Below, one piece after another: positions 26,207-35,067 of a stretch of 62,742 nt of DNA. The stretch covers positions 1 through 62,742 of the forward strand of contig JAGXRZ010000039.1 in the NCBI GenBank assembly GCA_018335585.1. Direction: 5' to 3'. The translations under genes were made by a program, and so were the position numbers. Below the pieces are notes generated by a model, which was not told the DNA's origin, searched no databases, and worked only from the letters and a program-made list of their open reading frames with translations. Source of the DNA: Selenomonadales bacterium (GTDB lineage Bacteria > Bacillota > UBA994). Numbering within the stretch: the first letter of the stretch is position 1; every line of letters starts with the position of its first letter.

Positions 26207-27214
26207 ATGGAACGCTACGCACGCCAAATCGTACTGCCCTTCGTTGGGCCAGAAGGCCAAGCGAAGCTCGCCGCGGCAAAAGTTACGGTAGTCGGCTGCG
26301 GAGCCCTCGGCACCGTGTCAGCCGAGCTTTTGGTGCGCGCCGGAGTGGGTTGTGTGCAGGTCATCGACCGAGATGTCGTCGAGCTCTCGAACCTGCAGCG
26401 GCAGCTGCTCTACACCGAGCGCGATGCCGCCCTGCGACTGCCTAAGGCCGTAGCCTTGACGGCGCATCTTAAGGCGATTAACAGCTCAGTCGAGGTCTTA
26501 GGCGTCGTAGCCGACTTTAGCGGCAGTAAAGCCAAAAAGTTGCTCGCCGGGAGCACGGCCGTCATTGACGCCACGGACAACTACGCCACGCGTTTTACCA
26601 TTAACGACGCTTGCCTGGAGTTAGGGTTACCGTGGGCCTACGGCGGGGCGCTCGGCAGTCGCGGCATGACGGCCACGTTTCGCCCCGGCGGCGCATGCTT
26701 TCGCTGTCTTTTTAGCGAGCTTCCGGCCTTAGGAGCAGGCGACAGCTGTGAACTTACGGGCGTGTTGGCCTCGGTCACCGCCATTGTAGGCTCGCTGCAG
26801 GTGACGGAAGCGATTAAGCTGATTGTGGCGCCGGAGCTTGTGCGGGGGAACGTGCTCGAGTTTGATGTGTGGCAAGGTGGTTTCCACACATTCTCACTAA
26901 AGCGTGACGCAGCCTGTCCGGCTTGCCAAGGCGGCCAGCGCCTGTTTCTGGCGGACGACTCCGCCGCCCAGACTAGCGTCATCTGCGGGCGCAACAGCGT
27001 GCTTCTTTACTCCGGCACGGACGAAGTAGATTTGCCCGCACTCTCCCGCGTGTTGGCGGCGAAAGGGCTAGAGGTTAAAGAGACGAAGTATAGCTTGCGC
27101 GTTGAGTTTCTGGAACGCGAGGTGATTGTTTTCTCCGACGGACGTGCCCTAGTTAACGGGACTAGCGACGTGCACGAGGCCCGCCGCGTTTTTCAGGCTG
27201 CCCTAGGTACTTGA
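26207..27214 (+). CDS. ThiF/MoeB/HesA family adenylyltransferase
   Basis: A 335-residue E1-like enzyme. Residues 1-240 are a ThiF fold: RYARQIVLP at the start, GCGALGTVSAELLVRAG (nucleotide-binding), IDRDVVELSNLQRQ, DATDNYATRF, and two Cys pairs, CFRC and CPAC, that bind zinc. Such enzymes adenylate the C-terminal Gly-Gly of a sulfur carrier (ThiS, MoaD). The last 80 residues resemble a small beta-alpha domain, perhaps a ThiS/MoaD-related ubiquitin fold. No thi or moa gene flanks it, so the pathway is open. ATG 26207 follows AGGAGGTG. Confidence 0.85.
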   Translation: MERYARQIVLPFVGPEGQAKLAAAKVTVVGCGALGTVSAELLVRAGVGCVQVIDRDVVELSNLQRQLLYTERDAALRLPKAVALTAHLKAINSSVEVLGVVADFSGSKAKKLLAGSTAVIDATDNYATRFTINDACLELGLPWAYGGALGSRGMTATFRPGGACFRCLFSELPALGAGDSCELTGVLASVTAIVGSLQVTEAIKLIVAPELVRGNVLEFDVWQGGFHTFSLKRDAACPACQGGQRLFLADDSAAQTSVICGRNSVLLYSGTDEVDLPALSRVLAAKGLEVKETKYSLRVEFLEREVIVFSDGRALVNGTSDVHEARRVFQAALGT

Positions 27215-27330
27215 GCGAGTGCGCGCGTCCATAGATTTTACATCTAAAATAGCAGGAATTAGCGTATTCAAGCAGAAGAAGAACAAGTAATGCCTTCGGC
27301 TTGATTTTTCCTAGTCAGGAGTGAACACGC

Positions 27331-28695
27331 ATCGCTAAGCGCATTCTTCTGGTGGACGACGACCCGCTGACACTTGATGCTCTGCGGGCTAGTTGCGAGG
27401 CGGCGGGCTTTGAGCTAATTAACGCCCAGGATGGACCAAGTGCGCTCCGCCTCGCCATGCGCGAGCGCCCCGACCTCATTATCCTTAACGGGTTGCTGCC
27501 GGCAACCTCGCGCTTAGAGGTTGTGCGCGAGGTGCGACGCAACACGCTTGTTTCCCATGTGCCGATTATGATTCTCGCCTCCGGCAGCACGACGGAAGAC
27601 GTCGTGGCAGCACTCGACGCCGGCGCCGACGATTTCTTACATAAACCCTTCGACTTGTGTGAGTTAATGGCCAGGATAAAGTCGCAGCTTAGGCGGTCCT
27701 GTCAGGAGCGCTCCCTTAACCCCTTGACCGGGCTTCCCGGCAATGTCACTATTGAAGCCGAGTTTAAGCGACTCGTGGCAGCCAAGAAGCCTTTCGCGGT
27801 AATCTACGCCGACATCGACAACTTTAAATCCGTCAATGACGCCTACGGATTTCTGCAGGGCGATGAAGGGATAAAACTGCTGGCGGCGATTCTCCTTGAC
27901 GCCGTGCGTAGGTTTGGCCACCCCTACGATTTTGTGGGGCACGTAGGCGGAGACGACTTTGTCGTCTGTACCACGCCCGACAAAGCAGATGCGGTCTGCC
28001 AACACATTATTCGTTTGTTTACGGCCCAAGTGCCTTTTCTCTATCATCCCCTCGACCGCGCGCGCGGCTATATTGCCGGCGTCAATCGACAAGGGCAGGC
28101 AGTCCGCCACACCGTCGCCACCATCAGCCTGGCCGTAGTTACGAACGAGCGTCGGGCGATTGAGTCGCACTGGGAGATTGGCGAGATTGCCGCAGAGCTT
28201 AAGCGCGCCGGCAAGCAGATTCCGCACAGCATCTATATTAAGGACCTGCGCGGCACGGGAGAGGGGCAGGAGGCGCCCCCGGCTGAGCGTCCGGATTTCT
28301 CGTCCTTACCGCCGACGGCACTCGTTACGGACGACCCGGTGCTTAGGGTGGTCAGTCCCACTATCTTTAGGCGCCATGGCTTTACGGTGCGCATTTGCGA
28401 CACCTTAGCTGAGGCGACGAGTCTCTGCCCGGCTGTGCTGATTATAGACACAGAGACGCGCGCCGTCGACAGCGAAGCCGTTTTGGCTTGGGCAAGGACG
28501 GGTAGGCCGGTTATTCTGCTAGGCTTCCTGCTTGACGACTCTTTGCGCGGCGTAGCTTCCGGGGCGGTAGCCAAACTAGAGAAACCGGTCGACCTTTCGA
28601 CATGTGCGGAACACCTCGGTTACCTGTATAGGCAGCTGCTGTCGCGCGCTAAGGCGAGCAAGTTCCATGCCGCGGCCGTCAGCGGCGAAGAGTGA
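27331..28695 (+). CDS. REC-GGDEF-REC protein with degenerate receiver and GGDDF motif
   Basis: About 454 residues. Residues 1-125 are a receiver fold (RILLVDDDP) whose phosphoacceptor position reads ILNGLLP, with Asn replacing Asp, although the K of HKPFD is kept. Residues 130-300 are a GGDEF domain with the altered motif GGDDF. Residues 320-440 form a second receiver-like domain. The start is uncertain: GTG 27352 would remove the first beta strand, while no ATG, GTG or TTG exists upstream before TGA 27322. AGGAG at 27317-27321 is correctly spaced for ATC 27331, an uncommon start codon. It may be a c-di-GMP cyclase with relaxed motif or a non-phosphorylated scaffold. Confidence 0.75.
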   Translation: MAKRILLVDDDPLTLDALRASCEAAGFELINAQDGPSALRLAMRERPDLIILNGLLPATSRLEVVREVRRNTLVSHVPIMILASGSTTEDVVAALDAGADDFLHKPFDLCELMARIKSQLRRSCQERSLNPLTGLPGNVTIEAEFKRLVAAKKPFAVIYADIDNFKSVNDAYGFLQGDEGIKLLAAILLDAVRRFGHPYDFVGHVGGDDFVVCTTPDKADAVCQHIIRLFTAQVPFLYHPLDRARGYIAGVNRQGQAVRHTVATISLAVVTNERRAIESHWEIGEIAAELKRAGKQIPHSIYIKDLRGTGEGQEAPPAERPDFSSLPPTALVTDDPVLRVVSPTIFRRHGFTVRICDTLAEATSLCPAVLIIDTETRAVDSEAVLAWARTGRPVILLGFLLDDSLRGVASGAVAKLEKPVDLSTCAEHLGYLYRQLLSRAKASKFHAAAVSGEE

Positions 28696-28765
28696 CGCGC
28701 GACTTGACAGCGCTAAACGAGAGTGTCATTCTAAGTACATCAAACAAAAGTTGAGGTGTGCCGTA

Positions 28766-29221
28766 TTGCTCGAACACTCTGTGGTGGAGGAAGTCCGCGA
28801 CATCCTAAAGGAACGCGAGTTTAGGCTGACTCCGCAGCGCGAAGCGATTCTTAAGATTTTGCTTGACCATAAAGATACACATTTGACCGCGGAAGACATA
28901 TACCAGATGACGCGCGACAAGAACCCCGAAATTGGGCTGGCCACCGTATACCGCACCTTAGACCTATTTGCGGGGCTAGGCATCCTCTCGCGTTTAGACT
29001 TTGGCGAGGGCGGCAGAAAGTACGAGCTCGCCGGGGAGCGCGAAAAGCATTACCACCACCACCTGCTTTGCCTAGGCTGCGGCGACATAATTGAGTTTAA
29101 CGAAGACTTGCTGGAAGAACTAGAGGAGCGCATTTCAGCCAGTAAGAACTTCAAAATAGTTGACCACAGCTTGCGCTTCTTTGGCTTCTGCCACGCTTGC
29201 CGGGACAAGCATGAAAGCTAA
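28766..29221 (+). CDS. Fur/PerR family metalloregulator
   Basis: A 151-residue Fur-family repressor: winged helix with RLTPQREAILKILLDHKDTHLTAEDIY and the recognition segment IGLATVYRTLDLF, then the metal-rich KHYHHHLLCLGCGDIIEF and the C-terminal CHAC pair (structural zinc site CxxC...CxxC). TTG 28766 has GAGGTG seven bases upstream; the longer frame from 28604 overlaps the previous gene. Whether it is Fur, Zur or PerR cannot be told with certainty. It is followed directly by a copper-type CsoR gene (11-base overlap), so it belongs to a metal/selenium gene cluster. Confidence 0.88.
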   Translation: MLEHSVVEEVRDILKEREFRLTPQREAILKILLDHKDTHLTAEDIYQMTRDKNPEIGLATVYRTLDLFAGLGILSRLDFGEGGRKYELAGEREKHYHHHLLCLGCGDIIEFNEDLLEELEERISASKNFKIVDHSLRFFGFCHACRDKHES

Positions 29222-29474
29222 TCGCGACGCGGTTCTGCGCCGTTTGCGCCGCATCGAAGGTCAGGTGCGGGGCCTAGCGCGCATGGTGGAGGAAGACCGC
29301 TATTGCATCGATGTTTTGACGCAGTTAGCCGCCATTCGCGCGGCCCTAGCACAGGTAGGCGTCGAGGTGCTAGACGCACACGCACGCGGTTGTCTCACCG
29401 CCGCCGTGCAGTCCGGTCAGTCTGACGCAGCCATTGACGAGTTTTTAGACGCGCTGGAAAGATTCATGAAATAG
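29211..29474 (+). CDS. csoR: CsoR family copper-sensing repressor
   Basis: An 87-residue all-helical protein: RRLRRIEGQVRGLARMVEEDRYCIDVLTQ is the standard CsoR/RcnR N-terminus. The Cu(I) ligands are present as C32, H57 and C61 (DAHARGC), the Cys-His-Cys pattern of true CsoR. The ATG at 29211 overlaps the end of the Fur gene. The next gene, 12 bases on, encodes a CopZ-like metal-binding protein, the usual CsoR target. Confidence 0.88.
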   Translation: MKANRDAVLRRLRRIEGQVRGLARMVEEDRYCIDVLTQLAAIRAALAQVGVEVLDAHARGCLTAAVQSGQSDAAIDEFLDALERFMK

Positions 29475-29486
29475 GGAGGTCTTAGC

Positions 29487-29696
29487 ATGCAGGAAGTAAT
29501 CTTTACCGTAACCGGGATGACGTGAGGCCACTGCAAAGCGGCCGTGAGTCGAGCGTTATCGGCGTTACCTGGTGTACGAACCGTCGCGGTAGATTTAGCT
29601 AACCGCAAAGTGACCGTCTCTTACGACCCGGGGCTCGTGTCTTTAGCGGCCATGCGCGGCGCTATTTCGTCCGCAGGCTACGAAGCCGAGGCCTAG
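29487..29696 (+). CDS. CopZ-like heavy-metal-associated (HMA) protein with UGA (Sec) in the metal site
   Basis: ATG 29487 after AGGGAGG opens a 69-residue frame if the TGA at 29523-29525 (codon 13) is read through. It reads EVIFTVTGMT-U-GHCKAA, then a ferredoxin-like HMA fold (VRTVAVDLANRKVTVSYDP, SAGYEAEA). HMA proteins carry GMTCxxC to bind Cu(I) between two Cys; here the first Cys is UGA. In-frame homology continues on both sides, and the selA, selB and selC genes follow directly, so Sec is far more likely than a nonsense mutation. GGCC/GGCC arms right after the UGA could form a small bSECIS hairpin. Cotranscribed with csoR. Confidence 0.83.
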
Positions 29697-29722
29697 GAAA
29701 GAAACAAAAGGGGACGTCAAAA

Positions 29723-29790
29723 CAAAAGGGACGGTTCTTTTTGTTCTAGAAACAGAAACCAGAACAAAAGGGACGGTTCTTTTTGTTTCA
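29723..29790. repeat. Two copies of a AACAAAAGGGACGGTTC hairpin repeat
   Basis: AACAAAAGGGACGGTTCTTT followed by TTGTT occurs at 29723-29748 and again at 29763-29788; a variant is at 61.35 kb and a related AAGCAAAAGGGACGGAGC form at 8.06 and 55.54 kb. The arms AACAAAA/TTTTGTT pair and are followed by T residues, so they may act as weak terminators. They separate the HMA gene from trxB. Confidence 0.65.
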
Positions 29791-29818
29791 GACTACTAAA
29801 TGAGTAGGGGGAATTATT

Positions 29819-30754
29819 CTGCCTGAGGTATATGATGTGCTTGTTATCGGCGGCGGACCGGCCGGCCTCACCGCCGCACTCTACACGGCGCGCGCTAGGC
29901 TGCGTACGCTTTTGCTCGAACGCTTAGCCCCGGGCGGCCAAATGGCGACTACCGCGCACGTAGAAAACTACCCCGGCTTTCCAGAAGGCCTGAACGGGGT
30001 AGACCTTTCGCTACGCATGCTAGAGCAAGCCGAGCGCTTTAATGCCGAGATTGTCTATGACGAAGCGCAAAGCCTAGAGCTTAGCGGGCCCGTCAAAGTT
30101 GTGCGCGGCCTCGGAGGGACATATGAAGCGCGAGCGGTTATCGTAGCCGCAGGCGCATCTCCGCGCCGCCTCGGTGTACCGGGGGAAGAGAAATTTATCG
30201 GCGCGGGTGTCTCTTATTGCGCGACCTGTGACGGCGCGCTGTACACCGGCAAGCGCGTGGTGGTGGTAGGCGGCGCGGATTCAGCCGTGGAGGAAGCATC
30301 GTTCCTAACGCGTTTCGCCGCGCAGGTGACGATTGTCCACCGCCGCGACCGCTTGCGCGCTACCCCGATTATTGTCGAGCGTGCGCTAGGTAACCCCAAA
30401 ATCCAAGTAATGTACGATACCGTGGTCGAAGCCATCTACGGCGAGCGAGCGGTGACGAGTGTTATGGTGCGCAACGTCAAGTCGAACGCCACAGAGACAA
30501 TCGCTGCCGACGGGGTGTTTGTCTACATCGGGCTAGTGCCAAACGCCGAGTTCGTGCGCGATAGCCTGCCTAAAGACCAAAGCGGGTATTTGCTGGCTAA
30601 CGAACACGACCTTTCGACTGCGGTTCCGGGCGTATTTGTGGCCGGCGACGTGCGCCCCAAAGGCCTGCGTCAGGTAGCGACAGCAGTAGGGGACGGGGCC
30701 TTAGCCGCTAATAGCGTGGAAAAGTACCTGAGCGGAGTACCTAACCATGGGTGA
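29819..30754 (+). CDS. trxB: Thioredoxin reductase
   Basis: About 311 residues with FAD-binding GGGPAGLTAALYTARA, redox-active CATC (in SYCATCDGAL), NADPH-binding VVVVGGADSAVEEA, and the C-terminal FVAGDVRPKGLRQVATAVGDGA. The natural N-terminus EVYDVLVIGGG begins upstream of GTG 29837; the best ribosome site, AGGGGG at 29806-29811, fits CTG 29819, a rare start codon, and no ATG/GTG/TTG is available there. It overlaps selA by eight bases, so it is part of the Sec operon. It may reduce selenium compounds or the HMA selenoprotein; a second TrxB is encoded in the grd operon. Confidence 0.88.
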   Translation: MPEVYDVLVIGGGPAGLTAALYTARARLRTLLLERLAPGGQMATTAHVENYPGFPEGLNGVDLSLRMLEQAERFNAEIVYDEAQSLELSGPVKVVRGLGGTYEARAVIVAAGASPRRLGVPGEEKFIGAGVSYCATCDGALYTGKRVVVVGGADSAVEEASFLTRFAAQVTIVHRRDRLRATPIIVERALGNPKIQVMYDTVVEAIYGERAVTSVMVRNVKSNATETIAADGVFVYIGLVPNAEFVRDSLPKDQSGYLLANEHDLSTAVPGVFVAGDVRPKGLRQVATAVGDGALAANSVEKYLSGVPNHG

Positions 30755-32144
30755 CGAGCTGTATCGTCTGCTGCCGCAGGTTGACGAAGTGCTGCGCACG
30801 CCGACCTTTGCCGCGCTCAGCGCGCAGTTTGGCCGTTCGGCTGTGCAACAGGCACTGCGGGAGGAGCTGCAGCATTTGCGCCAAACTATTGCCGCAGGTA
30901 AGACTAAGGCTAGCGACATTGCGCTCGCTATAGATAATCTCAAAGACGCGTTGCCAAAGCGGATTCTTAAGCACGCGCGCCAAAGCCTGCGGCGGGTAGT
31001 TAACGGCACAGGCGTCCTGCTTCACACTAACCTTGGACGCGCTCCCTTAGCCCCTAGCGCTATCCAGGCAATTGTTGAGGCCGCGCGCGGGTATTCGACA
31101 CTTGAGTACAACCTAGAACAAAAGGAGCGCGGCTCGCGCCAAGACCACGTGCGCGATCTCCTTACGGAACTGACCGGCGCCGAAGACGCCTACGTCGTCA
31201 ACAATAACGCCGCCGCCGTGCTCCTAGTGTTGTCGGCATTAACCGCTAAGCGCGAAGTCGTAGTGTCGCGGGGCGAACTTGTAGAGGTAGGCGGCTCCTT
31301 TCGGATTCCGGAAATTATCGAGCAGGGCGGCGCCCGGCTTAAAGAAGTGGGCTCTACTAACAAAACGCATCTCTGCGACTACGAGCGGGCAATTTCGTCC
31401 GAGACTGCGGCACTGCTTAAGGTACATACCAGCAACTACCGCATCGTCGGGTTTACTGCGGCAGTAGAGGCGTCGGACCTAGTGGCCTTAGCGCGCGCGC
31501 ACGGACTCCTCGCTATCTGGGACCTTGGCAGCGGGGTTCTGGTGCCCGACTTTGCCGAGCCGACAGTCAAAGACGCGGTGGCGCAAGGGCTAGACCTCGT
31601 CACCTTTAGCGGCGACAAGCTGATGGGTGGACCGCAGGCGGGGGTTATTGTAGGCCGGCGCGCGCATATCGAAGTTATCAAGCGGCATCCGCTCGCGCGT
31701 GCGCTGCGCATAGATAAGCTCACGCTAGCGGCCTTGGAGGCGACGTTGCGCCTCTACCGCTACAGCGAAACAGAAGACCAAGTGCCGCTCCTCGGCATGT
31801 ACAGACGCAGCACAGCAGAGCTGCAAACTGCGGCAGAATCCCTCGTGGCGGCCATCAACGGCATGGATTGCCTGCGCGCGAAAGCTGTAGCCTCAGTCGG
31901 GCAGATGGGCGGAGGCGCCATGCCCACACAGGAGATACCAAGCGTGGCGGTGGCTATCACCTCGGACAAACTGAGCGCCACACAGCTCGAAGAGAGTTTG
32001 CGCAACGCCGCCGTCCCGGTCATCGCGCGCTTGGTGCAGGATGAAGTATGGCTGGACATGCGCACAATTCTAGCCGGCGAGGCGGACGACATATTGTCCG
32101 CTTTAGCCGCAGCACACAGCGCTTGCAGGGACCGGCAGGCATGA
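30747..32144 (+). CDS. selA: L-seryl-tRNA(Sec) selenium transferase SelA
   Basis: A 465-residue PLP enzyme with the SelA landmarks [34 protein letters not shown], and [14 protein letters not shown], in which K291 binds PLP. It converts seryl-tRNA(Sec) to selenocysteinyl-tRNA(Sec) using selenophosphate made by SelD. ATG 30747 overlaps the trxB stop, and the TGA overlaps the selB ATG. Together with selB, selC and selD within 7 kb it gives a full bacterial Sec system. Confidence 0.96.
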   Translation: MGDELYRLLPQVDEVLRTPTFAALSAQFGRSAVQQALREELQHLRQTIAAGKTKASDIALAIDNLKDALPKRILKHARQSLRRVVNGTGVLLHTNLGRAPLAPSAIQAIVEAARGYSTLEYNLEQKERGSRQDHVRDLLTELTGAEDAYVVNNNAAAVLLVLSALTAKREVVVSRGELVEVGGSFRIPEIIEQGGARLKEVGSTNKTHLCDYERAISSETAALLKVHTSNYRIVGFTAAVEASDLVALARAHGLLAIWDLGSGVLVPDFAEPTVKDAVAQGLDLVTFSGDKLMGGPQAGVIVGRRAHIEVIKRHPLARALRIDKLTLAALEATLRLYRYSETEDQVPLLGMYRRSTAELQTAAESLVAAINGMDCLRAKAVASVGQMGGGAMPTQEIPSVAVAITSDKLSATQLEESLRNAAVPVIARLVQDEVWLDMRTILAGEADDILSALAAAHSACRDRQA

Positions 32145-34042
32145 AGCATCTTATTGTAGGCACCGCCGGCCACATTGACCACGGCAAGACAACGTTAATT
32201 AAGGCCCTAACCGGCATCGACTGCGACCGCCTCAAGGAAGAGAAGGAGCGCGGCATCACCATTGACCTCGGCTTCGCCTACTTTGATTTGCCCAGTGGCA
32301 GGCGGGCGGGCATTGTCGATGTCCCCGGGCATGAGCGCTTCATCAAGAACATGCTAGCCGGCGTTGGGGGCATGGATTTGGTGCTCTTGGTCGTGGCCGC
32401 CGACGAGGGAGTAATGCCGCAAACCACCGAACACCTGCACATTTTGTCGCTCTTGCAGGTAAAGCGCGGTATTGTCGTAATTACCAAAGCCGACTTAGTA
32501 GAACCCGACTGGCTCGATCTAGTGATGCTCGACATCGAAGAGAAGGTGCGCGGCACGGTCATGGCCGATGCACCGGTGATTGCGGTTTCGGCCCATACAG
32601 GCGAGGGTCTGGCGGAACTAACCGCGGCCATCGACCGCCTAGGTGAGGATTTGGCCGAGCGCGACGCCCACCTGCCGTTTCGGCTGCCCGTAGACCGCGT
32701 TTTTACACTGCAGGGCTTTGGCACGGTAGTAACCGGCACCTTGCTTTCCGGCACTGCCCGGGTAGGCGACCAGGTTCTGCTCTATCCGGCCGAATTGCCG
32801 CTGCGCGTGCGCGGTGTGGGCGTGCATGGAGTGCAAGTTGAGTCAGCGCAGGCCGGACAGCGCGTGGCGCTAAACCTCGCGTCCGTTACTGTCGACGCCA
32901 TTTCGCGCGGCGACGTATTAGCGGCCAAGGGGTATCTTTCGCCAAGCATGATGCTCGATGTCCGCCTCTCTCTCCTGCCTGATGTCGACAAGCTGCTGGC
33001 TAATCGCGCGCGTTTGCGCCTCTATGTCGGCACGGCAGAAATCCTCTGCCGCGCCGTGTTGCTTGACCGCGATGAGCTTCTCCCGGGCGAAAGCGCTTAC
33101 GCGCAGCTGCGCCTGGAGGCGCCGACGGCTGTTTTGGCGGGCGACAGGTTTGTTTTGCGCTCGTATTCACCTCTGGTCACTTTAGGCGGCGGCACTATTC
33201 TCGACCCGAACCCAAAAAAGCGCAAGCGGTTTCGCGAGCGTGGCCTAGCCGAGCTAGCCGTACTAGAAAGCGGCAGTACGGAGGAGATTGTAAGTCAGTA
33301 TCTGCTTGAGCACAGCGACAAGCTCTACACGCGCGAGACGTTACTGCGCGTAATTACGCGGGCGGACTGCGAGGAAGCGCTAGAAAAGCTCTTAACCGAC
33401 GACTACGTAGTCAGCGTACACGCTGACGATGCCGAATACCTGTTTCATCGCGCTCGCCTCAAGTCCTTAACCGACCAAGTAGCAACCGCAGTCGGCGAAT
33501 ACCACCGCCGCTTCCCACTCCGCGCGGGCATACCGCGCGAGGAGCTCAGGCATAGGGTGTTAAGCGGTGCTAGTAGTCGAGTCTTTGCTGCTGTACTCCT
33601 AGAGCTACAAGCGGAGTCACCCCTAAACCTGACGACAAAATCTGTGGCCCTGCCTGACTTTCGCGTGGAGTTTACGGGCAAGTGGAGTCGCGCCCGCGAG
33701 GCAGTTATCGCCGCGCTCTTAGCGCAGCCGTTCTCCCCACCTTCGCCTGAGGAGCTAAGACCCGAACTGCGTCTGTCTCCGGAAGACATGAAGGAGCTCC
33801 TAGACGCCCTGGCAGATACACAGGAAATAGTTAAGGTGGCGGAAGGCATGTACTTTCACGCCTCGGCCGTGAGCCGCGCGCGCGAGCTCCTAATCGCGCA
33901 TTTTGGCACTGAGGGGGAACTCTCCCTTGCCGCATTTCGAACCTACATCGACAGCAGCCGCAAATACGCTCTACCGCTGCTTGAGTACTTCGACCAACAG
34001 CGCGTCACCTACCGTGTCGGGGAAACACGCAGGCTGCATTAG
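32141..34042 (+). CDS. selB: Selenocysteine-specific elongation factor SelB
   Basis: A 633-residue translation GTPase: G1 [14 protein letters not shown]2 region [10 protein letters not shown]3 DVPGHERF, G4 TKAD, followed by EF-Tu-like domains 2 and 3 ([19 protein letters not shown]) and a C-terminal winged-helix region (from about residue 375) that binds the bSECIS hairpin. It delivers Sec-tRNA to UGA codons. The ATG overlaps the selA stop (ATGA). Four candidate UGA targets lie in this window. Confidence 0.96.
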   Translation: MKHLIVGTAGHIDHGKTTLIKALTGIDCDRLKEEKERGITIDLGFAYFDLPSGRRAGIVDVPGHERFIKNMLAGVGGMDLVLLVVAADEGVMPQTTEHLHILSLLQVKRGIVVITKADLVEPDWLDLVMLDIEEKVRGTVMADAPVIAVSAHTGEGLAELTAAIDRLGEDLAERDAHLPFRLPVDRVFTLQGFGTVVTGTLLSGTARVGDQVLLYPAELPLRVRGVGVHGVQVESAQAGQRVALNLASVTVDAISRGDVLAAKGYLSPSMMLDVRLSLLPDVDKLLANRARLRLYVGTAEILCRAVLLDRDELLPGESAYAQLRLEAPTAVLAGDRFVLRSYSPLVTLGGGTILDPNPKKRKRFRERGLAELAVLESGSTEEIVSQYLLEHSDKLYTRETLLRVITRADCEEALEKLLTDDYVVSVHADDAEYLFHRARLKSLTDQVATAVGEYHRRFPLRAGIPREELRHRVLSGASSRVFAAVLLELQAESPLNLTTKSVALPDFRVEFTGKWSRAREAVIAALLAQPFSPPSPEELRPELRLSPEDMKELLDALADTQEIVKVAEGMYFHASAVSRARELLIAHFGTEGELSLAAFRTYIDSSRKYALPLLEYFDQQRVTYRVGETRRLH

Positions 34043-34054
34043 GGAGGATATGAG

Positions 34055-34486
34055 ATGAAACTAGACCTATCTTCGCTGCATAAGGCTATAGCCCAATTAG
34101 TGGAAGCCCTAGCTTACTGCGATTCTGAGCTAGCACGCCGAGACCAACGCCTTGCCTTTCATTTGCGAGCTGGTGCCATTCAGGCGTTTGAGTTTACTTA
34201 CGAGCTTGCGGTCAAAATGCTGCGCCGATTTCTGGAGATGACAGAAAGCAACCCTTCAGCAGTCAGTGAAATGAGCTTCAATGACCTCATACGCCTAGGT
34301 GCCCAGCGTGGACTCGTAAGCAGAGAGCTAGCGGACTGGCAGCAGTTTCGCAAGGACCGGGGGACCACTAGTCATACGTATGACGAAGCAAAAGCACAAG
34401 AGGTATATAAGTCCATCCCCAAGTTCCTTACCGAAGCGAGGTATTTGGCGGCGCAAATCGCGAAAAGGCAGGAGGGCCAAGCATGA
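34055..34486 (+). CDS. hepT: HepT-like HEPN ribonuclease toxin (nucleotidyltransferase substrate-binding family)
   Basis: A 143-residue helical protein of the HI0074/HEPN family. The HEPN catalytic motif RX4HXY is exact: R102, H107, Y109 (KDRGTTSHTYD). In HepT/MntA modules this motif is the RNase site, and the Tyr is AMPylated by the antitoxin. ATG 34055 follows GGGAGGA, twelve bases after selB. It overlaps the mntA-like gene by four bases. The unusual feature is its position: the pair stands between selB and selC. Confidence 0.82.
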   Translation: MKLDLSSLHKAIAQLVEALAYCDSELARRDQRLAFHLRAGAIQAFEFTYELAVKMLRRFLEMTESNPSAVSEMSFNDLIRLGAQRGLVSRELADWQQFRKDRGTTSHTYDEAKAQEVYKSIPKFLTEARYLAAQIAKRQEGQA

Positions 34487-34845
34487 ATGCAGAGTCTGTT
34501 GATGTTCGGCCGATTGATCTGGCTATTATCTGGCAAATACTCAGAGCCGTCCTGCCCCCCAAAGCAGTTGTCTGGGTGTTTGGCTCACGTGCTAAGCGGA
34601 CGGCTCGCGCATTCTCGGACTTGGACTTGGTCGTTGATGCCGGACGCCCCTTAACCCATGGCGAAACGACACAGCTAAGCATTCAGTTCGAGGAGTCAAG
34701 CCTTCCCTACACGGTAGATGTCGTCGATTGGCGTGCTGTTTCCGCGAGTTTTCGAGAGGCTATAGGGCAGGACCGCGTGTTACTGCCGCAGGAAACTGCC
34801 CCCGCCGCTTTTGACAGCCGCAACCCAAGCGTGGTAGACTTGTAG
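34483..34845 (+). CDS. mntA: MntA-like minimal nucleotidyltransferase antitoxin
   Basis: A 120-residue protein with the pol-beta superfamily signature: G34-S35-R followed by SDLDLVVDA with D46 and D48 (GSx10DxD), then the third acidic residue in VDVVDW. Type VII antitoxins of this kind inactivate HepT by adding AMP to the Tyr of its RX4HXY motif. It overlaps hepT (ATGA). Its TAG stop ends only one base before the tRNA-Sec gene, so the tRNA is likely cotranscribed with the toxin-antitoxin pair. Confidence 0.82.
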   Translation: MNAESVDVRPIDLAIIWQILRAVLPPKAVVWVFGSRAKRTARAFSDLDLVVDAGRPLTHGETTQLSIQFEESSLPYTVDVVDWRAVSASFREAIGQDRVLLPQETAPAAFDSRNPSVVDL

Positions 34846-34846
34846 C

Positions 34847-34943
34847 GGGAGTAGATAGGTTCTGGTGTGCCTTCCGGACTTCAAATCCGTCAGCGGTCTC
34901 TAGAACAGGCCGCGGTGGGTTCGATTCCCACATACTCCCGCCA
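34847..34943 (+). tRNA. selC: tRNA-Sec (anticodon UCA)
   Basis: The 97-base sequence begins GGGAGTAG and ends ATACTCCCG plus an encoded CCA, with discriminator G. The acceptor arm pairs over at least seven bases (the eighth is G opposite A). The anticodon arm CGGACTTCAAATCCG carries TCA at 34881-34883. A long variable arm (GCGGTC...GGCCGC) and the T arm GTGGGTTCGATTCCCAC follow. Length, long variable arm and UCA anticodon identify tRNA-Sec. It is flanked by selA/selB and selD. Confidence 0.95.
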
Positions 34944-34972
34944 ATTGAGCATCCTGTCATCCCCCTGCTCTA

Positions 34973-35006
34973 CCCCGGGCCTTGCGGCTCGGGGCTTTTT
35001 GTTCTT
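34973..35006 (+). terminator. Terminator after selC
   Basis: CCCCGGGCC, loop TTGC, GGCTCGGGG (one G-U pair) followed by CTTTTTG and more T residues. It ends the selAB-hepT-mntA-selC transcript. Confidence 0.88.
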
Positions 35007-35067
35007 TTTTGCACGGCAGGAAAGGGCCTGTCTGTGGAGAAACTTAAAGTGCAAGGGAGGGGTACGC

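Noticed and set aside
34867-35067. N-terminal extension of the LysR frame back to 34867
   Set aside because: It runs through the tRNA-Sec gene and its terminator; GTG 35068 has a good ribosome site and starts the HTH domain.
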